From Bacillus pumilus (GTDB lineage Bacteria > Bacillota > Bacilli > Bacillales > Bacillaceae): a DNA stretch of 64,000 nucleotides. Of this stretch, positions 57,853-64,000 are shown piece after piece. Position 1 is the first letter of the stretch; every line of letters starts with the position of its first letter. Position numbers and translations under genes: made by a program. The stretch is from positions 124,001 through 188,000 of the forward strand of contig MKZN01000003.1 of NCBI GenBank assembly GCA_001938995.1, in the 5' to 3' direction. The notes below the pieces were generated by a model. It saw nothing but the letters and a program-made list of their open reading frames with translations, did not search any database and had not been told where the DNA came from.

Positions 57853-58067
57853 AACACCCTATCTGGGGTGTTCAGCGTGTAGACAAACCCTCGCATTCGT
57901 TGTCAGGCCTGTGCGCTGGTGCTCATGAATGTTCAATTCGCTCCGCTCCAGTGCTCGTCCTTCCTAGACTTCAAGGGTTTTCAATCACGCTGAAAAGAAG
58001 ACAAAGGACTAAAATAAAATCATTTTAGTCCTTTGTCAACAATCTGAAACACCTTATCTGGGGTGTT
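57853..58067. repeat. 175-bp structured insertion flanked by a 20-bp direct repeat (MITE-like)
   Basis: The 20-mer AACACCCTATCTGGGGTGTT (57853-57872) recurs with one change at 58048-58067. The left copy keeps the A-run and the right copy keeps the T-run, as if one bidirectional terminator had been split by insertion. The insert 57873-58047 has imperfect terminal inverted repeats: 12 of 15 match between its first bases CAGCGTGTAGACAAA and the complement of its end. Inside are CAGCGTG/CACGCTG and AAACCCT/AGGGTTT stems (57873-57992) and a 16-bp perfect hairpin (58000-58037). No ORF is seen. Confidence 0.75.
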
Positions 58068-58075
58068 TTTTCTAT
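58048..58075. terminator. Terminator hairpin beside ysaA
   Basis: AACACC/GGTGTT stem with a T6 tail on the plus strand. The minus-strand T-run (A-run on plus) now lies with the left copy near 57847-57854, so ysaA termination may rely on the inserted hairpins. Confidence 0.7.
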
Positions 58076-58079
58076 GAAT

Positions 58080-58859
58080 CTACTTTAATATATCAAACAA
58101 TTCATGCAAGTCCTTGATTTCGTAATCTGGCGTGACATCTGTTTCATTTTTTTTGCCATGACGATTGATCCAAACTGTTTGTATACCTGCGCGAGACGCA
58201 CCGAGAATATCTGTTTTCGGATTATCGCCCACCATGAGGACGTCGTCTTTTGTGACGTTTAACAACTGCAGACAATGCTCAAAGATACCAGGATCAGGCT
58301 TGCCTTTCCCATAATCGCCTGAAATCACAATTTCATTAAAATAAGGCGCAAGCTCCGGTACACCCGCAAGCTTCTCCTTTTGAAGACTAGGGTCTCCGTT
58401 TGTTAACATGAGCAATTCATAGTTGCCTTTGAGACGATCTAACACAGGATACGTTTCTTCGTAGACATAGGGGCGTTTTCTGCGTTCTGCCGCAAAGAAA
58501 TCGGCCAAGTATTGACCAAATGCTTCATCATCAATTCCTGCTTTTTTTAATCCGTTTGTCCAAGCATTTTTACGATACTCTGGTGCAAGGGCGTTCAATT
58601 TTTGAAAGCCTTCGCTAATCGGTTCACTAAAATTTGACCACAATCCTTCGAAAGGGTTAATCCCGATCATGACAGTATAATCGTAGGTTTCGTACGAGGT
58701 ATACAGTTTTCTTGCTTCCTCACGTACGATCTGTTCAAACGACTCTGAATCAAGTCCATATTTCTTCTCCGCCTCTCGGCATGTTTCCTGAAAAGTCGTG
58801 TGAATGCTTTTTTCATCCCAAAGCAAAGTATCATCTAAATCGAAAAATATGGCTTTCAT
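58080..58859 (-). CDS. ysaA: HAD-superfamily hydrolase YsaA
   Basis: Predicted phosphatase of the haloacid dehalogenase family. Motif I D-L-D-D-T-L-L is at about residues 7-13, motif II L-T-N-G-D near 125, motif III Lys in G-K-G-K-P-D-P, and motif [10 protein letters not shown]. The N-terminal [10 protein letters not shown] start at 58859 is preceded by AGGGAGAAG; the frame opens 14 codons earlier with no ribosome site. 259 aa compared with about 260 for B. subtilis YsaA. Substrate unknown. Convergent with the chemoreceptor-like gene. Confidence 0.9.
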   Translation of the reverse strand: MKAIFFDLDDTLLWDEKSIHTTFQETCREAEKKYGLDSESFEQIVREEARKLYTSYETYDYTVMIGINPFEGLWSNFSEPISEGFQKLNALAPEYRKNAWTNGLKKAGIDDEAFGQYLADFFAAERRKRPYVYEETYPVLDRLKGNYELLMLTNGDPSLQKEKLAGVPELAPYFNEIVISGDYGKGKPDPGIFEHCLQLLNVTKDDVLMVGDNPKTDILGASRAGIQTVWINRHGKKNETDVTPDYEIKDLHELFDILK

Positions 58860-59128
58860 GATCTTCTCCCTTGTTATGTATGTCGTTACCTTCCATTGCA
58901 TGTGACAGGCTCATGTTCATTTTACAATAGAAGGTGTAGAGTTTAAATAGAGGATTCCACTAGAAATGTGCACTTTCTTCTATTTTAGTGCGCTAAATGG
59001 TCAATAGTGGTTTCTATTGTTTGTATCACCTAATGATATATCGGTTTTGTCATTTCAGATTAAAATAGATCTTGCTCAAATCGCTTCAGCATGGTAAGAT
59101 GAAAAAGTTGTTTCAAGCGTTCGGTTAC

Positions 59129-59157
59129 TTGACGGACAAAGGAAAATTGTGTAGAAT
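59129..59157 (+). promoter_or_regulatory. infC-rpmI-rplT promoter
   Basis: TTGACG (59129-59134), 17 bp, TAGAAT (59152-59157). A second possible promoter, TTGCTC...TAAGAT, lies upstream near 59073-59101. The rest of 58860-59128 shows no gene. Confidence 0.8.
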
Positions 59158-59163
59158 AGTTAA

Positions 59164-59305
59164 CGAATTGAATAGATATCACAAGCAGAAGCACCCGCTT
59201 CTCACCTGATTGACACATGTTTGTAGTTGACAGGTTGACCGTACATTTATTTTTTCATGCAAATGTTCGCAGTGTGGGTGTTTTATATGCCCACACTTTT
59301 TGTTT
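59164..59305 (+). ncRNA. L20 leader (autoregulatory element of infC-rpmI-rplT)
   Basis: Long untranslated leader ending in a strong terminator hairpin AGTGTGGG/CCCACACT with a T-run (59271-59305). In Bacillus, ribosomal protein L20 binds this leader, which mimics its 23S rRNA site, and promotes termination. Identification rests on position, the terminator 75 nt before infC, and the GAAGCACCCGCTTC-like and TTGACAGGTTGACC segments; the pseudoknot was not drawn. Confidence 0.82.
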
Positions 59306-59379
59306 GCCTGTAAAACATACAACAAAATGGTCAAAATGAATTGTGAACTCAATTCAAAATTTCATGGAGGTGGCTCACT

Positions 59380-60115
<736 letters not shown>

Positions 60116-60134
60116 TTTGGAATAGGAAACATAG

Positions 60135-60506
<372 letters not shown>

Positions 60507-60513
60507 GTCGTCA

Positions 60514-60546
60514 AAAGATCATTCCGCCGAGGAGTGATCTTTTTTT
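60514..60546 (+). terminator. Terminator of infC-rpmI-rplT
   Basis: A 12-bp stem AAAGATCATTCC/GGAGTGATCTTT with a short loop and a T-run. Confidence 0.92.
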
Positions 60547-60568
60547 CTCATCAAGTGAGGTGAACAGA

Positions 60569-60835
60569 ATGAACATCGGTCTAATCCTACTTCTTGTTTT
60601 GGTGAATGGCTATGCGTTTTTCCTCATGGGAGAGGATAAACGCCGAGCGAAAGCCCATAAATGGCGGATTTCAGAGGCGCACTTATGGAGTGCTGCTGTC
60701 CTTTTTGGCGCTGTCGGGTCATTTCTTGGCATGCAGTATTTTCGTCACAAAACGAAGCATACTGCTTTCCGAATTGGCCTCCCTGTTTTAATGGTGTTGC
60801 AGGTGATGGCGTTAGGATATGTATCTATGAACTGA
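60569..60835 (+). CDS. ysdA: DUF1294 membrane protein YsdA
   Basis: 88-residue protein of unknown function with three hydrophobic helices (about 2-20, 40-56, 68-86). The conserved D-K-R-R-A-K...W-R-I-S-E loop and F-R-H-K-T-K-H motif mark DUF1294. The ATG at 60569 fits the GAGGTG ribosome site; a GTG three codons earlier lies inside it. Follows rplT as in B. subtilis. Confidence 0.88.
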   Translation: MNIGLILLLVLVNGYAFFLMGEDKRRAKAHKWRISEAHLWSAAVLFGAVGSFLGMQYFRHKTKHTAFRIGLPVLMVLQVMALGYVSMN

Positions 60836-60880
60836 AAAAGGAGCAGACGCCATGTTAAGGCGTGTCTGCTCCCTTTTTTT
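60835..60880. terminator. Bidirectional terminator between ysdA and ysdB
   Basis: Stem GGAGCAGAC..GCC / GGC..GTCTGCTCC with A-rich and T-rich tails, serving both convergent genes. Confidence 0.92.
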
Positions 60881-61256
60881 GTTTGATTTTTTTGACCGGC
60901 TGATCCCAATCGATTTTTGTTTGAGGGTACCGTTCGATAATGTTCTCCTCAAGTTTTTCAAAGTCTTCTAAAGTAAATTCACTTAACTTGTCAGGAGACT
61001 CCGTCCAAACGAAAATGGAGTGGACAAACAGAGGATGATCCTTAGAAGGAACATGTTTCTCCCCTTCAAACAAGACTCCTTTATAGACGAAATTAAAATT
61101 TTTGCGTGCATTTTGCTGTTCGTCCATAAAATAAAAGCCTTCTTTTAATTGTGCTTGTTTCAGTTTTCTTCTCGGATTTGAGAAAAATTTAACCGCCATG
61201 TAGAAAATATAGACTAGCAGTGCAACTAAAGCAAGTCTAATAAGGATCACAAACAT
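60855..61256 (-). CDS. ysdB: Sigma-W-dependent membrane protein YsdB
   Basis: Single-pass protein of unknown function. An N-terminal transmembrane helix (about residues 2-22) is followed by a soluble domain with N-P-R-R-K-L and the conserved N-F-x-x-x-Y-K-G-x-L-F-E-G-E-K block. I start at the ATG at 61256 behind GGAGGTG; the frame opens further upstream through the promoter. 133 aa. Driven by its own sigma-W promoter, indicating a role in envelope stress. Confidence 0.88.
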   Translation of the reverse strand: MFVILIRLALVALLVYIFYMAVKFFSNPRRKLKQAQLKEGFYFMDEQQNARKNFNFVYKGVLFEGEKHVPSKDHPLFVHSIFVWTESPDKLSEFTLEDFEKLEENIIERYPQTKIDWDQPVKKIKQKKGADTP

Positions 61257-61292
61257 GACAGAACGCACCTCCAATACCGTTATCTGATGTAC

Positions 61293-61319
61293 TACGAATG
61301 AAATGACCAAAAGGTTTCA
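61293..61319 (-). promoter_or_regulatory. Sigma-W promoter of ysdB
   Basis: On the minus strand TGAAAC (61314-61319), 17 bp, CGTA (61293-61296) is a full consensus match, 36 nt upstream of the start codon. The gene is in the known B. subtilis sigma-W regulon. Confidence 0.87.
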
Positions 61320-61433
61320 ACTTTTTTAAAAAATATTTCGGTAAACGAAAAATTATTCATAAAAAGATCGTATTGAACGAAAAAGGTTTTGTATAATAAG
61401 AAAGCACCATGAAGAAAAAGGAGGATAAGTGGA

Positions 61434-62522
61434 ATGAAAAAGCTCGATCAAACATTAACCATGCTCAAAGACCTAACGGATGCAAAAGGAGTTCCGGGGA
61501 ATGAACGTGATGTCAAAAAAGTCATGCAGACATACATAGAGTCATATGCAGATGAAGTTTCTACAGACCGTCTTGGCAGCCTGATTGCTAAGAAAGAAGG
61601 AAACGCAAATGGGCCTAAAATCATGCTTGCTGGTCATTTAGATGAAGTAGGATTCATGGTCACAAAAATCGATGACAAAGGCTTTATTCGTTTTCAAACA
61701 GTTGGTGGTTGGTGGTCACAAGTTATGTTGGCGCAGCGTGTAACCATTGTGACAAAAAAAGGAGAAATCACAGGTGTGATTGGATCTAAACCGCCACATG
61801 TACTAACGCCAGAAGCACGAAAAAAATCAATTGAGCTCACGGAAATGTTTATTGATATTGGTGCTTCTAGCAAAGAGCAAGCAATGGAATGGGGTGTCCT
61901 GCCTGGAGATCAAATCGTTCCTTACTTTGAGTTTACCGTCATGAATGATGAAAAGATGCTTCTTGCCAAAGCGTGGGACAACCGTATAGGCTGTGCAGTT
62001 GCCATTGAAGTGATGAAAAATTTACATGATACTAAGCATGAGAATATCGCTTATAGTGTTGCGACAGTTCAAGAGGAAGTAGGGTTACGTGGCGCTAAAA
62101 CAGCCGCTTCTACCATTCAGCCTGATATCGGATTTGCTATTGATGTCGGTGTCGCTGGAGATACACCAGGCATCACAGAAAAAGAAGCAACAAGCAAACT
62201 TGGCAAAGGACCAACAATTGTGGTGTATGATGCATCGATGGTTTCTCATAAAGGGCTTCGTGATTTTGTTGTTCAAACAGCGGATGAACTGAACATTCCT
62301 TATCAATATGATTCAATGCCTGGCGGAGGAACAGATGCTGGTGGTATCCACTTAACAGGTCATGGTGTTCCCTCTCTTTCAATAGGAATCCCAAGCAGGT
62401 ACATTCATACCCATGCAGCGATGATTCATCGAGATGATTATGAACATGCAGTAAAGCTTTTAACAGAAGTCATCAAAAGACTTGATCAACAAACAGTTGA
62501 GCAGATTACATACGGCTCTTAA
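61434..62522 (+). CDS. ysdC: M42-family metallo-aminopeptidase YsdC
   Basis: Cytosolic zinc or cobalt aminopeptidase/glucanase-type enzyme forming large tetrahedral complexes. Metal-ligand motifs: A-G-H-L-D-E-V-G (His about 68), K-A-W-D-N-R (Asp about 182), V-Q-E-E-V-G (catalytic Glu about 214), D-V-G (about 237), and C-terminal His in Y-I-H-T-H (about 323-325). 362 aa, typical. AAGGAGGA precedes the ATG; TATAAT at 61391-61396 is the likely -10. Substrate peptides unknown. Confidence 0.93.
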   Translation: MKKLDQTLTMLKDLTDAKGVPGNERDVKKVMQTYIESYADEVSTDRLGSLIAKKEGNANGPKIMLAGHLDEVGFMVTKIDDKGFIRFQTVGGWWSQVMLAQRVTIVTKKGEITGVIGSKPPHVLTPEARKKSIELTEMFIDIGASSKEQAMEWGVLPGDQIVPYFEFTVMNDEKMLLAKAWDNRIGCAVAIEVMKNLHDTKHENIAYSVATVQEEVGLRGAKTAASTIQPDIGFAIDVGVAGDTPGITEKEATSKLGKGPTIVVYDASMVSHKGLRDFVVQTADELNIPYQYDSMPGGGTDAGGIHLTGHGVPSLSIGIPSRYIHTHAAMIHRDDYEHAVKLLTEVIKRLDQQTVEQITYGS

Positions 62523-62530
62523 TGTGAATG

Positions 62531-62558
62531 CCTTTCCTCATCCGAGGGAAGGTTTTTT
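62531..62558 (+). terminator. Terminator of ysdC
   Basis: CCTTTCCTC/GAGGGAAGG stem (one wobble) with a 4-nt loop and a T-run. Confidence 0.88.
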
Positions 62559-62743
62559 GAATTTCCCAGGAAATGATTTCAGTAAAAGGGTCTTTTTATG
62601 AGAATGGCACAAAGGAAATTGAACTTTTCTAGTTACTAAGGCACATGTGATCCTTCTTTTATTTTTGTAAGATGAAATCAACTTGGTTTTAATACAAGAA
62701 AAACCAGTCACACAAATTGTTCTTTTGCAAAGGGGATGGTTAA

Positions 62744-64000
62744 ATGAATGCGGTTACAATTGTAATAGGGTCTATGTGCATTTTAGCGATTGCTTATCGT
62801 CTATATGGCACATTTATGATGGTCAAGGTATTAAAGGTGACAGATGATCATCCTACTCCTGCTCATACACTTGAGGATGGGAAAGATTATGTTCCAACAA
62901 ATAAATGGGTCACGTTTGGTCACCACTTTGCTGCCATTGCAGCTGCCGGTCCATTGGTTGGTCCGATATTAGCAGCACAATTTGGTTATTTGCCGGGGCT
63001 CCTTTGGCTTTTAATTGGAGCTGTCATCGGAGGGGCTGTACATGATCTTGTCGTTTTATTTGCTTCTATGCGAAAAAAGGGGAAATCGCTTTCCGAGGTA
63101 GCGAAAGAAGAGCTAGGTCCTGTTGCGGGATTTTGTACAGGGCTCGCCATGCTGTTTATTATTACGATTACTATGGCAGGACTGTCGATGGTTGTACTGC
63201 ACGCATTAGAGCGAAACCCATGGGGCACATTTGCAGTAGGAATCACCATTCCAATTGCGATGGGGGTAGGTCTTTATTATAAAAAGACCGGCAACTTAAA
63301 GCTGGCGACATCTGCCGGTTTTATTTTACTAATGATGGGGGTATTCCTTGGGCCTAATATACAGGGAACAGCACTTGGTGACTTTTTAACCCTTGATACA
63401 AAAACACTTGCCCTTGCGCTACCGATTTATGCATTCTTTGCTGCGGCTTTGCCCGTGTGGCTGTTACTAGCACCAAGAGACTACTTAAGTAGTTTTATGA
63501 AAATTGGTGTATTCATTGCTCTCATTATAGGAATCTTTGTCGTCAATCCGTCGATTCAATTTCCAGCCTTTACAGAGTTTGTGAATGGAGGAGGACCTGT
63601 TTTAGCTGGTCCTGTATGGCCCTTTATTTCGATTACGATTGCTTGTGGTGCCATCTCTGGCTTTCATGCATTTGTTGGATCAGGGACAACACCTAAGATG
63701 CTCGATCGTTGGAGCGATATGAAGCCTGTAGCCTTTGGTGCGATGCTAGTGGAATGTTTGGTTGGGATCATGGCATTAATCGCTGCCACCGCACTTCACC
63801 CAGGCGACTATTTTGCGATTAACAGTACACCAGAAGTGTTCAAAACGCTCGGAATGAGTGTTGAAAACCTTCCGCAGCTCAGTCGGGAAATTGGGCTTGA
63901 TTTAGAAGGGAGAACAGGAGGGGCTGTCACATTAGCTGTAGGGATGGCCTATATCTTTACGGGTATTCCTTTCTTTAGCCATTTGGCGTCTTATTTCTTC
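62744..64000 (+). CDS. cstA: Carbon starvation protein CstA, partial (3' end outside window)
   Basis: Large multi-pass transporter of the CstA family, linked to pyruvate or peptide uptake during carbon starvation. The 419 codons seen contain about eleven hydrophobic helices. They include the conserved G-H-H-F-A-A-I-A-A-A-G-P-L-V-G-P-I-L-A-A block (about residues 62-81), F-A-A-A-L-P-V-W-L-L-L-A-P-R-D-Y-L, and G-F-H-A-F-V-G-S-G-T-T-P. AAAGGGGATGG precedes the ATG. The frame is open to the window edge, so roughly the last 180 residues are missing. In B. subtilis cstA is elsewhere, so this junction is lineage-specific. No cre site was recognised upstream. Confidence 0.93.
   Translation, partial: MNAVTIVIGSMCILAIAYRLYGTFMMVKVLKVTDDHPTPAHTLEDGKDYVPTNKWVTFGHHFAAIAAAGPLVGPILAAQFGYLPGLLWLLIGAVIGGAVHDLVVLFASMRKKGKSLSEVAKEELGPVAGFCTGLAMLFIITITMAGLSMVVLHALERNPWGTFAVGITIPIAMGVGLYYKKTGNLKLATSAGFILLMMGVFLGPNIQGTALGDFLTLDTKTLALALPIYAFFAAALPVWLLLAPRDYLSSFMKIGVFIALIIGIFVVNPSIQFPAFTEFVNGGGPVLAGPVWPFISITIACGAISGFHAFVGSGTTPKMLDRWSDMKPVAFGAMLVECLVGIMALIAATALHPGDYFAINSTPEVFKTLGMSVENLPQLSREIGLDLEGRTGGAVTLAVGMAYIFTGIPFFSHLASYFF

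Noticed and set aside
57873-57992. Possible tRNA-like or named riboswitch in the GC-rich inverted repeat
   Set aside because: No cloverleaf, T-loop or known aptamer core; flanking duplication fits a mobile repeat better.

Overview
The window is chromosomal DNA from a low-G+C Gram-positive endospore former of the genus Bacillus. Gene content, gene order, Shine-Dalgarno strength and frequent TTG/GTG starts closely follow the Bacillus subtilis ytf-argGH-dnaE-citZ-polA-thrS-infC segment. Protein details and a few order changes point to a relative such as the B. pumilus/safensis/altitudinis group; this species-level guess is inference from memory. Almost all of it is core genome. I see no prophage, CRISPR array, tRNA, rRNA or transposase.

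Layout. 1-8026 (all minus strand) is a block assembled differently from B. subtilis: the end of a bacitracin-sensing bceRS system, a Fur-boxed siderophore-binding lipoprotein, the cold-sensing des-desK-desR membrane fluidity system, the RNA helicase dbpA and the second NAD kinase. 8479-14985 holds sigma-W-driven sppA-yteJ, ytfI-ytfJ (spore), tpx, ytxK, ackA and moaB. 15157-23582 holds argGH, ytkK, ytkL, ytoI, ytpI, nrnA and the sporulation genes ytzJ, ytrI and ytrH. 23719-39741 carries dnaE and a run of central carbon metabolism: malic enzyme, acetyl-CoA carboxylase (accDA), pfkA-pyk, citZ-icd-mdh, interrupted by the membrane genes fxsA, ytvI and ytwI.

39930-54469 holds phoPR, polA-mutM-ytaF-coaE, gapB, speD, a small unknown protein, nrdR-dnaB-dnaI, ytxB and ytxC. 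54470-64000 holds a T-box leader and thrS, a soluble PAS chemoreceptor-like gene, ysaA, the infC-rpmI-rplT operon with its L20 leader, ysdA, ysdB, ysdC and the start of cstA.

How the parts connect. Carbon flow is represented from phosphofructokinase and pyruvate kinase through acetate kinase overflow and the lower TCA branch, with the gluconeogenic GapB and malic enzyme as the return route. Control elements readable in the DNA match these roles: cre sites at ackA and citZ, a CcpN site on gapB, a Fur box, a DesR-type palindrome, ARG-box-like sequences, two sigma-W promoters, a sigma-E promoter, a T-box and an L20 leader.

The most unusual item is a 175-bp highly structured, non-coding insertion (57873-58047). 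It has imperfect terminal inverted repeats and splits a bidirectional terminator, leaving a 20-bp near-perfect direct duplication. The structured speD leader, an interrupted mini-ORF after argH, and a short-chain-dehydrogenase-like protein lacking the catalytic Tyr are secondary leads.
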